From: Bactericera cockerelli
Lineage: Eukaryota; Arthropoda; Insecta; Hemiptera; Triozidae
NCBI GenBank assembly: GCA_024516035.1
Contig: CM044958.1
Location: 923,566-987,565, forward strand
Reading direction: 5' to 3'
Length of the DNA: 64,000 bases
In this document: positions 31,735 to 42,680 of the stretch, in pieces
Layout of the letters: each line of letters starts with the position of its first letter
Position numbering within the stretch: position 1 is the first letter of the stretch
Made by a program: the position numbers and the translations under genes
Notes under the pieces: model-generated
What the model saw: the letters and a program-made list of their open reading frames with translations, nothing else
What the model was told of the DNA's origin: nothing
Database searches by the model: none

Positions 31735-31942
31735 CGTCGCTTTCAACTGCATCGTCATATCAGGACGGGGGTTTTATCCTCCATTCGCAGGAAACTCACA
31801 AACCTGCTATTACCCACATTAACCTCACCTAGTCTGTGTCGGGCCGAAATGTCAGCATCACGAAGTCTTCACCTCGCTGGACGTTGCTTAACGTCGGTTA
31901 TCCTACGAGAACCGGTGCATTCAAAGCGCTATCGACGCTATT
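31735..31942 (-). repeat. SINE-E copy
   Basis: Antisense, nearly complete: GTCGCTTTCAACTGCATCG, CACCTAGTCTGTGTCGGGCC, GTCTTCACCTCGCTGGACG, then the 5S side GGTTATCCTACGAGAACCGG and GCGCTATCGACGC. The T run at 31715-31734 is its A-tail. Confidence 0.85.
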
Positions 31943-31957
31943 TACAGTCATAAACTA

Positions 31958-32062
31958 AAATGAATGAGGAAAAATTCATGCTCTGGGTGTTGTTCGAACG
32001 AACGGATTTCTACGTTGCCTAGCTTACCAGACCAGCGATTTAACCACTTGACTACCAGTGCA
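31958..32062 (-). repeat. SINE-B 5' part
   Basis: Antisense: GAGGAAAAATTCATGC, ACCAGACCAGCGATTTAACC, ACTTGACTACCAGTGCA. Confidence 0.75.
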
Positions 32063-32315
32063 ATAAAAAGATCGATGGACTTCTCAAAATACCTAATAGT
32101 AATAAAACCAAAATGTTGGTGTAAGGCCAAGAGATAAAAATACTCGCGGAAAAAGCCCGAGGCTAATACTTTGTGAGCTTTGGCTGAACTTGAAAAATTA
32201 AAGGAAGAAGATCTCGTGCTCATAAGTCGCCGGCCTTCCCTCAGGCTGGTGGTCATGTCTGTGTCTGTTGGGCTTCATGTGAAGATCTAATAATGACCGG
32301 GATCATTTTTTCTTT

Positions 32316-32485
32316 CACGTAGACGACCGGGTGTACCACCGGTGGTACACGCACGTTCGTACGGAATGGACCGGGTGTACCACCGGTGGACCGGGTGTAC
32401 CACCGGTGGTACACCCGGTCGGGTAGCCGTATTATCGCCGGTCCCACAAGAGAATTCACAAAAAAACATGCCGGTCGTCTAAGTG
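32316..32485. mobile_element. MITE-N copy
   Basis: Right end CCGGTCGTCTAAGTG followed by TTAA (32486-32489); left end CACGTAGACGACCGG without TTAA. It contains the GTGTACCACCGGTGG palindrome core three times, more than the copies at 5788 and 59663. Confidence 0.7.
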
Positions 32486-32569
32486 TTAAGTAAGGTAATG
32501 AATTTAAGGTAAGAAGCTAGGTATTCATGTACATTTTTGTACATCCACTGGTAGAACCTCTCACTTTTC

Positions 32570-32640
32570 TGTTTCTTTTTAAAGGTACGGGAAAGTCCTA
32601 TAATTCTGCGCTACCCACTAAAGTTATGATAGAATAACAC
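32570..32640 (+). repeat. SINE-D 3' fragment
   Basis: GGGAAAGTCCTATAATTCTG, CGCTACCCACTAAAG, GATAGAATAACAC. Confidence 0.65.
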
Positions 32641-33149
32641 ATGTACCTCTGTCTACTTTTCTCTTTATCATTTTTTCTTTCATTATATTTTTTGTTTATT
32701 ATTTTCTTCTTCTTTTTCCAAAAGTTGTTTGTAAATATTTTTTATACCTGTCACCAATTTTATTAATGAAAATTTGTTTAGACTATAAGAGTAGGTAAAG
32801 GCACTATTTAGTCTCATTCTTGCAGGATAAACAGAGTATTCTATTTTATTGTACATCTCGATGTGTAAAACCATCTTCTGGCCCAAGTCTGAGAGTTAAA
32901 GGATCATGCATCGTGCTCGGTATATTTGTTTAATGAAGGAAGGAAGAAGGTCCTATTAAAAAATCAATTATTTGCCAGAATTGGTTTTAGTGCAAATTTA
33001 GCCTTCAAGGAGATTTCAATGGCAATGGTCTTGATCCTGGGCAATCTGGGGATCATAAAGCTTCTGGGGCGTAAGTAAAAAAGTGACGTCATCCCAAGAA
33101 TCCGGACATGGTACATACATTAGATTTATGTAGACTGTGAGGCTTAAGT
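32641..33149. other. AT-rich intergenic DNA
   Basis: No gene or repeat family recognised. Confidence 0.4.
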
Positions 33150-33335
33150 CATATCACGATGGGGGTGTTACCCTCCATTCACAGGAAACTCACAAGCCTG
33201 CTGCCCACATTAATCTCACCCAACTTTGGTTATGGCCGGAATGTCAGCATCACGAAGTGTTCACCTCACTAGACGTTGCTTAACTTCGGTGATCCTACGA
33301 GAACCGGTGCATTCAACGCGCCATCGATCTTGGCT
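33150..33335 (-). repeat. SINE-E copy
   Basis: Antisense: CATATCACGATGGGGGTG, TCTCACCCAACTTTGG, GTGTTCACCTCACTAGACG, GGTGATCCTACGAGAACCGG, GCGCCATCGA. Confidence 0.85.
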
Positions 33336-33663
33336 CATGGTTTTACTTCCGATAAGTTCTAATATTAGATATCAGAAGTATTGTGTTCGTTTTTTCTAAA
33401 AAATAAATACATTTATTTGCTCCGATTTGAAAAAAAAAAATCATATTTCTGGACATGTCGCCACCTTCTGAGTAACTTGGGCTTAATGTCTATCTGTCCA
33501 TCTCTCGGTCTGTCTGTCTGTCTGTCAATCCGTTATTTGCATTTCTTACGACGGCCAAATCTCCGAAACTGCTGAACCAATTTTAACGAAATTTCGTAAA
33601 CATACAGGAGACGTATTGTAGATGGTCCCATTTTAAATTCATGAACTGCTCACTTGGAGGGTC

Positions 33664-33782
33664 TTGGACTTGTAACCTGGAGGTCGGTGGTTCAAGACCC
33701 GGTTTCAGCATAGACTTTATAAAGCGAGTTTGAGTATAGTTGTGATATCACGAAAGGGATTGACACAAATAATTATGATAAC
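33664..33782 (+). repeat. SINE-C copy
   Basis: Sense: GGACTTGTAACCTGGAGGTC, GTTCAAGACCCGG, GCGAGTTTGAGTATAGTTG. The first head bases are diverged. TCTG microsatellite and unassigned DNA precede it (33510-33530). Confidence 0.75.
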
Positions 33783-34449
33783 TAACTATTTATTTTCATC
33801 CAACTTTGTACTACAAATCAAAGATATATTATTAATATAGAAATACAATCTATCTATCCAGTTCTTGAAATGCTACTTACCATCCTCAACAATTAAGTTG
33901 TGATGTCATGAAGAGAAAGGAAGCGACCATAGTCGGAAATAATTGCCCCTGGCAAAGACCTTGATCTTGCCATTCGAATGGCAGAACATGGAAAACGAAG
34001 ATGACCCTAATTATTATGAATCTTCCGCGAGAATATTGTTGTTCAAGAACTGCCATCGAACGCTATTGTAAATTATAATAATCACCGTAGTAACATAATT
34101 TTTTTTTTTTTTTTTTTTTCTAATTTCTTTATTTATTTAATAACAGGATAACATATACAAAGGTATTTTCCTAAGCTAAAGCTTCTAAGAATGTTATTAT
34201 AATCAACATTATAATAACAACTGGTCAACCAACATAATAAGAAAATCAAGGAACATAATAATTTAATCAATGAACATAGCTAATTAGGTAATAAGGTAGG
34301 TAAATAATAATCTTTGACATTCATAGTTAGGTAGATTGTCTTCTTTCGTGCACATGACCAGATTTACCGATATCAAGCGAAAAGCTAGTTTTGCAACGCC
34401 ACGAAAAACCATTTTATTTTGTTTTATTAGGGGCGTGGCTTTTCAAGGG
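33783..34449. other. Intergenic DNA, T and AATAA runs
   Basis: A T20 run near 34100 is followed by a TTATTTATTTAATAA stretch, possibly the tail of an antisense LINE copy. No gene recognised. Confidence 0.35.
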
Positions 34450-34770
34450 TCATATACGACCGGGGTTATACCGTCCAATCGTAGGAAACTAACTCAAAGC
34501 TTTACCCAGTCTTCGTTGGACCGAAATTGTCAGCATCACGAAGTCTTCATTTCGCTGGACATTGCTTATCTTCGGTGATCCTACGAGAACCGATGCATTG
34601 AATGCGCCATCATTAAGTATTGGTTGCTGACCCGAAAGTTGCGGGTTCGAATCCCGACCGGAGCGGAAAATCCTGTTTTTCAGTTTTTAGAATGGCGTGG
34701 AAGGTAAAGTGCACTGACTCTGTAGTAATGCGAAAGCGGTTCCGGGGCATAACTACATTTAAACATAATA
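34450..34770. repeat. SINE-E (minus) joined to SINE-F (plus)
   Basis: 34450-34611 is antisense SINE-E (GTCTTCATTTCGCTGGAC, GGTGATCCTACGAGAACCG). At once follows SINE-F from TGGTTGCTGACCCGAAAG, GGGTTCGAATCCCGACC, to AGTAATGCGAAAGCGG and CCGGGGCAT. Confidence 0.8.
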
Positions 34771-34884
34771 AAACGTCAAAAATCGATCTATCAGCGGAGA
34801 TCGAAGACACCAAAGTGCAAGTATTACAAGTATTACTTAGTATAGGTACTACTGGCCAAGTAAACAAGTAAAAATAATAATTAC

Positions 34885-35083
34885 ACTCTTTAGTGGAGGG
34901 TAACCACCAGTAGAGATTAATGCTCAAAGTATTTCCTACCACCTAACCCTCAGAGTCTTATTATGTAGTCACAAACTCAAATAAATGAGGAAAAATTCAT
35001 GCACTGAGTGGAATTCAAACCAACGGATCTCTACGCTACCTGAATTACCAGACCAGCCCGTTAACCACTTGACCACCAGTGCA
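34885..35083 (-). repeat. SINE-B copy
   Basis: Antisense full copy: ACTCTTTAGTGGAGGGTAACC, CCTCAGAGTCTTATTATG, GAAAAATTCATGCACTG, TTAACCACTTGACCACCAG, TGCA. Confidence 0.85.
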
Positions 35084-35429
35084 CTGTATTGAGCAATGCA
35101 CAAAAGTCAGTGTCCACCAATGAGTGGATTTTTCCTCAATCAATAGATAATATTAATTTGACCACATGAGGTCAGTTGGTGGAAAATAATTAAGCACTGA
35201 TCTCACCTTGCGGTGGCACCAACGCCAAATTAATAGTTTATTAGCTAGTACACAGTAGGGCGCCCGTGCTTATCCCAGCCAGACACCTGAAGTTCATAGC
35301 ACTGACAATTTTAGATGCTTCCAAAGTTTTTTTTTTTGTAGAAACTCTTTATTAGTAGAACATGCATGGTATAGGTATAGTTGTATACAGACAAATATAA
35401 CAATATTAATAATATAGGTAAACAAGAAA

Positions 35430-35460
<31 letters not shown>

Positions 35461-35609
35461 TATGTCCTAACTAAAGGGCGGGGTTAATAATGATATAATA
35501 ATGAATTATGTAAAGTTCGCATGTTCTTGTAAAACTTTTTAGGTGTCAAAATGTTATTGAAAATTGATATCTTGAAGCTTATATCAGATTCCAAACTTAT
35601 CGGACTGCA
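35084..35609. repeat. Tail-O (minus) and intergenic DNA
   Basis: 35320-35480: T run, GAAACTCTTTATTAGTAG, an AATAATAATA microsatellite, CATATGTCCTAACTAAAGGG. The remaining bases show nothing. Confidence 0.55.
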
Positions 35610-36005
35610 GATTTAGTGGACACAAAGACAAGTGGACTATCAGACTTGAAATCTGGAGTTCGGTGATTCGAGTCCCAAGTTGGTTAAAAAATCAATGAGT
35701 TTGAGTAATCGTGACATCACGAAAATGGATAACACATCTATACTTATAAAAGAGAGTTTCACTCACTGACTGACTGACTGACTCATCACTGTTTCTCCGA
35801 ACTATAGTAAGGCCTAGGAAGCTGAAATTGGGTAGGTAGCTTTGTCATAAAGTCTATATGTGCAATAGGACGGGATTTTTCGAAATTCCCACTACAACAC
35901 CTGTCATTGGCGAAAAAGGATTTTTTGCTTTCACCGCTATTTCTCCGCACGGCCATGCCTCGGCCCGCAAAGCGGGAAACAGCCCGCTAGTAATTATATA
36001 AACGA
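35610..36005 (+). repeat. SINE-C split by a Helitron
   Basis: Sense SINE-C: GGACTATCAGACTTG...GAGTTCGGTGATTCGAGTCC...CATCACGAAAATGGATAACACA, then Helitron 35737-35990, then TAATTATATAAACG. The break lies between A and T in the SINE tail. Confidence 0.75.
35737..35990 (+). mobile_element. Non-autonomous Helitron inside SINE-C
   Basis: 5' TCTATACTTATAAAAGAG after A; 3' hairpin AGCGGGAAACAGCCCGCT with CTAG before T. Compared with the copy at 20355 it carries an extra CACCGCTATTTCTCCG segment. Non-coding. Confidence 0.88.
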
Positions 36006-36302
36006 CAACGTTTTAACTTAACGTAGAAGAGCCTACCAAAAGTGCGGTACCTAGTAGTAGTAGTAGTAAACTCTGTGTTGAAATTTATTTACATAAATTA
36101 CAAAGGGCGGGATTATTGCCTGAGGCAATCTCTACCACCCAACCTATGGTCAATGGTCATATGCACCAATTCGAAATTTTTATAGAGACGGTGTGAGTCT
36201 ATTTAATGTGTGGTCACATGCTCAAAAAAAATACTGAAAAATCATGCCAATGTTACCAATGTATGATGGTCGGATTCAACCCACGATCACTGGGTTACTA
36301 CA
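36006..36302. other. Intergenic DNA with a Tail-O piece
   Basis: 36100-36145 has AAAGGGCGGGATTATTGCC and CAATCTCTACCACCCAACC, the antisense start of Tail-O. No gene. Confidence 0.45.
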
Positions 36303-36470
36303 CTACGGCCTCGACATAGAGATCCGTTGGTTCGAATTCCACCGAATGTATGAAATTTTCCTCATCGAGTTTGTGACCACATAATAACACTCTGAGAGTT
36401 AGTTTGTAGAAAATGCTTCGAGCATTAACCTCGCCTGGGGGTACCGTCCACTAAAGAGTGTTTTCGGATT
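36303..36470 (+). repeat. SINE-B copy, 5' truncated
   Basis: ACATAGAGATCCGTTGGTTCG onward, GACCACATAATAACACTC, TTAACCTCGCCTGG, CACTAAAGAGTG. Confidence 0.75.
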
Positions 36471-36971
36471 CAATCCACGATCACCGAGCCACCAGACTAC
36501 CACCTTGACCACCTCTAGTACTAATCAAGAAAATATAATTTATATTGACCACCGCGATACCCACTTAAAAAACCACCAATAACTTGACTCCCCCACTCGC
36601 ACCGAATAATCACCAGTCAATATACCGAACTGAAAGGTTAAATGCACTTCTCATTGGGCAAGGTATCACCTGATGACCAAACACAACGTCTTTGAGACTC
36701 TAATTGGTAAATATTTCAGGACCAGTTTGTAAAAAAATATATATAAGTTAATAAGTATATACATTTACCAGTTTGTTTGTACTTAGCTTGAATGCCTTGA
36801 TCTTCATTCTCATTGAACTCATGATTTACCCTTGCTCGGTTCGGGTTAATCACTAAAGTCGGAAATTCTTAAAGTACAGGTATCTGAAGATGTTCGATGT
36901 ATTGATTTAAGTTATTGAAGCTGAATGTGATATTCTGGAGCGGGCTTGAACAATTCTTGTCATCTCCAGTC
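36471..36971. other. Intergenic DNA, nothing recognised
   Basis: No gene or repeat family assigned. Confidence 0.4.
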
Positions 36972-37132
36972 GAATCTGGATTTAAGGAAACTGGATGTTA
37001 GAGAACTGGATGTAAGAGAAACCTGGATATAAGAGGACTAGATGTAATAAGAGAAACCTGGATATAAGAGAACTAGATGTAAGAGAAACCTGGATATAAG
37101 AGAACTAGATGTAAAAGAAACATGGATATCTA
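36972..37132. repeat. Tandem repeat, about 33-base units
   Basis: Four to five units of AGAGAAACCTGGATATAAG plus AGAACTAGATGTA. Related dispersed pieces are at 15570, 20898 and 41345-41450. Confidence 0.8.
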
Positions 37133-37524
37133 CGTAAACGAACGATTTCCTGGTCCAATATATCTCTCTAAGGAAAAATTACATCTTTATAGAAGAAACC
37201 TGGAAATGAGAGAAAGTTTTTTCAAAAGCTCCATCAGGAGCCAAGTAATTTGAGGTGTCCCACTTTGGTGGGACACCCTGTATATTATTTATTACTTCAA
37301 CAGTACTCAATATATCACACTGATCTTTGTTATACGACTATCCAAATTATTCATCTTCATAGCGGAATCTCAGGGTAAAGATATTAAAAATATTTTTACT
37401 ATACGTAATAATAATATTAATTTCCATATAATGAAGCAATCAGGGCTCGTAAATCAAAATTCATTTCGCATTTCGCGCGGATTCAAATTAATTTGCAACA
37501 CACTTGATGAAGTTCAGTATAATA
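37133..37524. other. Intergenic DNA with a TACAGGGTG-type end
   Basis: 37258-37282 contains GGGACACCCTGTATATT, the right terminus of the element family at 37525, without a recognisable body. Confidence 0.4.
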
Positions 37525-38210
37525 TACAGGGTGTCCCGGTGTAAAAAAAAAAAAATAGAATCAACTCCACAGGAGACATTTTATGACTAAAGTAATCTTA
37601 GGTAATTTTTTAAGGTAAGTGTGCCCCGGAACCGCTTTCGCATTACTTCAGGGTACCTTACCTTTACATCCATGCTATTCCGGAAACGGAAAATTTTGAT
37701 CAGAAATTTCCGCTCCGGCCGGGATTCGAACCCGCAACCTCCGGGTCAGTAACCAATGCTCTTAACCACTGAGCCACGGAGGTCGGCCCTCTCGTGTTAG
37801 ATGTCTGTCAAGTATAATGTATTATGATAATTAGGTAAAATCCACAAGCAAATACCCAATATGTACCTAAACATTTTGAACCTCTACCTTATATTTAGTT
37901 AGGACATTTATGTATATATTTTGTTTATTTTTTTTCTTGTTTATATTATTATCTATTAATATTGTCAATTTTTTAATTTAATTTTTACCATTATTTGTCT
38001 GTATAATTTATTATGTACTATTATAAATAGTTTCTAAATAAATAAATAAAATATATGCATTCAAAATTGAGTTATTATTTTGTTCTTATCCCCGACATTT
38101 TTATGCGACGACATTTTTTCGAAAAATAATGTGAGAATGTTTTAGTCTTACAATGTCCCCTAGAATTGATTCTGAAATTTTCTACACAAAATAATTTGGA
38201 CACCCTGTAT
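37525..38210. mobile_element. DNA element with TACAGGGTGTCC termini, twice invaded
   Basis: Left TATACAGGGTGTCC, right GGACACCCTGTATA. The internal parts AGAATCAACTCCACAGGAG and CTTACAATGTCCCC..GAATTG match blocks in 6265-7720. It holds an antisense SINE-F (37612-37786) and a sense LINE-like tail (37890-38052, GTTAGGACATTTATG to TAAATAAATAAATAAA). No transposase. Confidence 0.65.
37612..37786 (-). repeat. SINE-F copy, full length
   Basis: Antisense: AAGTGTGCCCCGGAACCGC, CATTACTTCAGGGTACC, GGCCGGGATTCGAACCC, AACCACTGAGCCACGGAGG. It is inserted into the element at 37525-38210. Confidence 0.85.
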
Positions 38211-38560
38211 ATGGCGTCTCATACATCAGGTATCAAGTGGCATTTAGCTAATAAACAGGTACCTCGCTAAATTAGCGGTAATTAGTGGCATCATAAAGGA
38301 GAATACATCCGCGCATGTGTCATGAGAGAATTTTGAGTGGTTTTAATTTCTCATCAGGTACATGATTGGACATTCGTTACTTGCAAGATTTGGACACTAA
38401 ATGGACCGGTAGCTATTATTATTATGAAACTCTTTATTAGTAGAACATATATACCTACAAACAAATAATGATAAAAATTAAAATACAAAATTGATTAAAT
38501 TAATATTAACAGGAAAAAAATAAACAAAATAGGTATATACAAATACATATGTTCTAACTA
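38211..38560. repeat. Intergenic DNA and Tail-O (minus)
   Basis: 38415-38560: ATGAAACTCTTTATTAGTAG, A-rich middle, ATATGTTCTAACTAAT, abutting SINE-E. The first 200 bases show nothing. Confidence 0.5.
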
Positions 38561-38705
38561 ATATCACGACGGGGGTGTTACCCTCCATTCGCAGGAAACT
38601 CACAAACCTGCCACCCACATTCACCTCAGCCTGGTTTGGGCTGGAATGCCAGCATCACGAAGTCTTCACCTCGCTGGACTTTGCTTAACTTCGATGATCC
38701 TACGT
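38561..38705 (-). repeat. SINE-E copy
   Basis: Antisense: ATATCACGACGGGGGTG, CTCAGCCTGGTTTGGGC, GTCTTCACCTCGCTGGAC, CTTCGATGATCCTACG; truncated inside the 5S head. Confidence 0.8.
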
Positions 38706-38935
38706 GTCAGTTTGACCTTAATAATACCTCTACAAACTGTTGGCATAATGGGACTACCTGTCTTGCGCTGACAGTCTAAATAAAGCACTACTTATACTTA
38801 TACTTTAATACTCACCACGAGTATTAATATTAATTATTATTATTTATTATCTTGTATTTTAATAAATACCACGTGAGAAGCAGGTCAATGTGTTAATTGT
38901 TGGGTCAGATTCTAATTAGTAATATCTCAAGACGA

Positions 38936-39210
38936 GTCTCTGTGGCAGAGCGAGTTAGTGCGCTAGGCATTGCACACATGGTGACCTGGGTTCGATTCCC
39001 AGCGGCGGAGGATTTTTTTGATCTGTACTTGGATGTTCGGGGTCCACTCATACCTCGTGAGGAAAAATGAGTAGCTGTGGCAGAATCTTAGGCAAAAAAA
39101 TAATGCAGATACTCGTATTGTAAATTAAAGTGGTAAAGTCGTATGATTCTGCGCTACCCACTAAAATTGTGACATAATAACACACAAAGAAAAAGCATTT
39201 TTTTTTTTTT
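38936..39210 (+). repeat. SINE-D, full length with perfect target duplication
   Basis: AGTAATATCTCAAGACGA stands on both sides (38918-38935 and 39211-39228). Between them: the head GTGGCAGAGCGAGTTAGTGC...GGGTTCGATTCCC, then CTTGGATGTTCGGGGTCC, CTCGTGAGGAAAAATGAG, GCTACCCACTAAAATTGTG and a terminal T run. Total 275 bases; this copy sets the boundaries of the family. Confidence 0.93.
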
Positions 39211-39825
39211 AGTAATATCTCAAGACGATAGTGGACGCGCCAAGTACACACTGAAAAAACTCTCACCCGTTTCTCTTCTTTGTTTTTTTGGGAGTGAGGT
39301 ACCGAGTCCTTGTTCTCGAAAGCATGTGCTCTCAAATAATTCTCAAAAACTTGCCACCCATAAAAACTTGAGAATCGTTCGAAATTAAAACAAAAACAAG
39401 GACCCGTAACCTTTTTTTGGGGGATTAGGTTATTGAAGAAAAAAAATGTCTACAGTGTTCCATGTCCCAGTCAGGCTGGGCACGGACCAACTTTAAAATC
39501 TTAGATGGGGTTAAAAGAATTTCGTTGCAACAAATTTTACTGAGGCACTTTGCAAAAACTTATTCCCCAAAAATAAAAGAATACGAGTTGTTTGTGTTTT
39601 TCTGAATTTCTAACGTTTTTCAATTTTTTAGGAGTGGCAAGATTTTTGTTAAAAAAGATGAGTCTTTCAAAACTTTTTTTTATTTCTTAGCGATTACAAT
39701 AGTTTTTGTAGGCTCCTTTTATGGCGGAGCCTATATATGAGGGCCTGATCGGAAAAGAGAGAGTAGAATTGTTACTGAGGCACATTAAGGGCCACATTTT
39801 TTATAATTTTTTTAATGTGTGTTAA
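39211..39825. other. Intergenic DNA, nothing recognised
   Basis: No gene. A weak SINE-E-like CAGTCAGGCTGGGCACGG occurs at 39469. Confidence 0.4.
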
Positions 39826-40110
39826 CAGCCTTTTTTATTTCGTAGGCATAAAACAGCAGCTACTGTAGATGCTTGTGGACTGTGTTGTACCTTTCCCATC
39901 TCTCTGATAGGCGAGAAGAGACACAAAACTTCCCATTTAGGTCCCGGGTTATGAATATATTGTTTTTTCTGTGCTAAGATTCAAACCCGGGACCTTCCGC
40001 ACTTTACTGATCTCAAATCGCGCTCGGATCTGTTTTTTGATTTAGTAGATTTAGTAAAGCGAGCTTGAGTATAGTTGTGATATCACGAAAGTTATTAACA
40101 CAGATAACTT
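39826..40110. repeat. SINE-H (minus) and SINE-C tail (plus)
   Basis: 39826-40030 antisense SINE-H: TTTCGTAGGCATAAAACAGC, CAGCTACTGTAGATGC, CAAACCCGGGACCTTCCGC. 40040-40110 sense SINE-C tail: GCGAGCTTGAGTATAGTTG, ATATCACGAAAG. Confidence 0.75.
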
Positions 40111-40185
40111 TTTACAAGATACAAATGATAGTGTTGGAGAAATTCTCTCATTAGAAATAAATAAAATACTTTAATAATGAAAATA

Positions 40186-40415
40186 GTCCTTAGTGGAAGG
40201 TTACCACCAGGCGAAGGTAATGATCACGTCATTTTCTACCACCTAACCCTCAGACTCATATTATTATGTGGTTATATACTCAAATTAATGAGAGAAAAAT
40301 TCAAGCAGTGGGCGGGATTCGAACCAACGGTACCTGGTTCGAATCCCACCCACTTCGAATCCCTTCGCTCCCTGGATTACCAGACTAGCGCGAGAGCCAC
40401 TTGACTACCCGTGCA
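40186..40415 (-). repeat. SINE-B copy with rearranged head
   Basis: Antisense: CCTTAGTGGAAGGTTACC, CCTCAGACTCATATTATTATG, GGGCGGGATTCGAACCAACGG. Then an inverted GGTTCGAATCCCACCC, followed by GGATTACCAGACTAGCGCG and TTGACTACCCGTGCA. Confidence 0.8.
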
Positions 40416-40604
40416 CAATATAAGGAAACAAACAATAATGTTAAAGAGACATTGATCCCCAAGAAATTACAAGAAAGCTCCAATATGAATTTTTTTTTAG
40501 TACAAAAGAAAAGGTCCCTCATATAAAGTTAATAAATACATAAATATCAATACATAAATATGTATGTATGATTTTCTTTGTGAAGCACAAGGCCTCTTCA
40601 CAAA

Positions 40605-40786
40605 TTTTGTGGGTAGCACACCATTACTAAGAGCCTCCTTCACTGTTCGAATTCTATTACATTATTTTCTTCTTTTTACTCTGGTAATGCCGCAACTGAT
40701 CGTTACTCATACAAGTAACTACTCATTTCTCTTCACGAGGTATGAGTTGACCCCTAACATCCAAGTACAGAGCAGAAAAATTCCTC
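40605..40786 (-). repeat. SINE-D copy, diverged
   Basis: Antisense: TTGTGGGTAGCACACC, CAACTGATCGTTACTC, CTCTTCACGAGGTATG, TCCAAGTACAGAGCAG. Confidence 0.65.
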
Positions 40787-41547
40787 TTTTTTTCAGTTCA
40801 GCGGAGAGCCGTTTTGGACCGAAAAAAGCAAGCCTATCGAACACAAATAGTGCATTGACATGCATAATTTTGTTTTAATAGGATACTTTAAAGATCTGAG
40901 TTGTAAAACTACTAACATAACTACAGAAGCGATCCAGTTACAAGTACAATAATAGTGTGAAAAAAAAAAAAAAATCCTAAAAAAACCCGCGGATATGCAG
41001 GGAACCGCAAGCAGGTCAAATAAAACTCATTCAAAAGTTAAAACCAAAGTTGGCTCAAATTACACACTATAACAGTTACCTATTACGAAGTAGGTTAGAT
41101 TTCTTGAAATCAGATGATCGTGAGGTAGGTTATAGTGTAATAATACTCGTAATGCATTTATTTGTGTCTGAAATGTACATTTAAACTTCTAAATTTTCCT
41201 CTAAGAGAAAATGGTGAGAAAAATAATATTAATAAAAGTGAGAGATGGGAGGGCTCTACAACGAAATCAGTAGGGTCGTACAACGCCGCACTTGAAGTAG
41301 GTAATGATATTTTTCGGTTCCAGGTGCGGTTAGGTCTTTGAGAAAATTGGACATGAGGGAACTAGATATAAGAGAAAACTGAATATAAGATAATTTACCT
41401 CTCTAAAGAAAAATAACCTCATTGTAAGAGAAACCTGGATATAAGAGAAAACTTCCAGTTCCTCTAGTTCTGTTATGTCCAGGTTTGACTGTTGTATGTG
41501 GTCAAATGTGGTGCCTTATGATAATCCTATAAACAACCCATCCATTA
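40787..41547. other. Intergenic DNA with GAAACCTGGATATAAGAG pieces
   Basis: 41345-41470 carries the same motif as the tandem repeat at 36972. No gene recognised. Confidence 0.45.
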
Positions 41548-41705
41548 TCTCTCTCTCTCACCCTTTCTTTCTCAGTCTCTCTCTCTCCTTCTTTTTCTTT
41601 CTCTCTCTCTCTCTCTCTCTCTCTTTTTCTCACCTCTCTCTCTCTCTCTTTTCTCTCTCTCTTCTCTCTCCTTCTTTTTCTTTCTCTCTCTCTCTCTCTT
41701 ATCTC
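41548..41705. repeat. CT microsatellite
   Basis: Nearly pure CT/TC with CTTCTTTTTC interruptions. The opposite-strand RERERE reading frame is an artefact. Confidence 0.92.
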
Positions 41706-41853
41706 TGTCATTTTTGTGTATACGTGTATTTTAATTTTAATCTATGTATTTTGTTCTTTATAATTATATAACATACAAACAATTTGAATAAATTGAAGTA
41801 TTATTACCTATATGAAAAAAAAAAAATAATAATAATAAAAAAAATAAACTTAC

Positions 41854-42240
41854 CTGCAGTAAAACTGAACCTCCTCTAGTATGGCAGGGTTTCTTTTGAA
41901 TCCAACACTGAAGAGAGCCCAAGCTGGCAAAATTCTCAAGCGAAACACAATCAACACACCACTCCAACTTTTGCGAAAGAGAAAGGCACAAAAGATCCAC
42001 ACGATTTTGTTAGGTAAACGTTTAAAAACGAGAAATGGAATATCACAAAAGGACAAAAGTTTAACCGAAAAAACACGAACTATTGACTTTTTTTATTTCT
42101 CCAAAATCAAACACGCAAAGGTCGAGAAATTCTTTTTTACAGAATAAAAGACAAATCGAACGAAACTTTTAAAACTTTTCCCGAAATCGTCTGAACGAAA
42201 AGCGGAGGACTTTAGTTCTCAACTTTAGAGCACACAAGAG
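41854..42240 (-). other. Possible non-coding first exon ending in a consensus donor
   Basis: On the minus strand CTGCAG|GTAAGT at 41854/41853 is a perfect 5' splice site, followed by an AT-rich intron-like stretch. The preceding 380 bases match none of the repeat families seen in this window. No downstream partner exon is recognised, and the plus-strand frame at 41881 (rich in K and R) shows no known motif. The upstream boundary is arbitrary. Confidence 0.25.
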
Positions 42241-42492
42241 TGCATTGCGATCCGAATTGCTAAACCGCAGAAACCAAACTGAGCTACGGATCGATCTGGC
42301 AGATCGGAGATGAACCATTCAACTACTGAGCCATGCAGGGCAGTAGAGGATAAGATGAAGAACTGAGAGAGGACCTCTGAGGACTCCCACGGGCGAATAT
42401 CAGGCCACGAGCGAACCCATGCAGTGACGAATATCTGTCGAGCGCTGAAATTTTGGCATACTGAAATCATTGATTTTTAAAGTTAAAAAAAA
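42241..42492. other. Intergenic DNA, weak tRNA-like traces
   Basis: ACCATTCAACTACTGAGCC (42313) looks like the D-arm side of an antisense tRNA-derived repeat, but no full head can be built. Confidence 0.35.
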
Positions 42493-42639
42493 GTTATCAT
42501 ATATGTATGTGTTAAATGACTTTTGTGATATCAAAACTACTCAAACTCGCTTTACTAAATCCACGCTGAAACCGGGACCTGAACCACCGACCTCCAGGTT
42601 ACAAGTCCGCCGCCTTATCGTTCTAGCTACTGAGGTCGT
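42493..42639 (-). repeat. SINE-C copy
   Basis: Antisense: GTTATCATATATGTATG, GATATCAAAACTACTC, AAATCCACGCTGAAACCGGG, CAAGTCCGCCGCC, CTACTGAGGTCG. Confidence 0.85.
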
Positions 42640-42680
42640 TTTTTTTTACTTTCTTTCATTTTTAATTTTTTTGTGGTGAA

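Noticed and set aside
36972..37132. Regulatory array of TATAA-like sites
   Set aside because: The units are a tandem repeat also dispersed elsewhere; no promoter context is seen.
41502..41771. Long S/L-rich and R/E-rich ORFs
   Set aside because: Both arise from the CT microsatellite read on the two strands.
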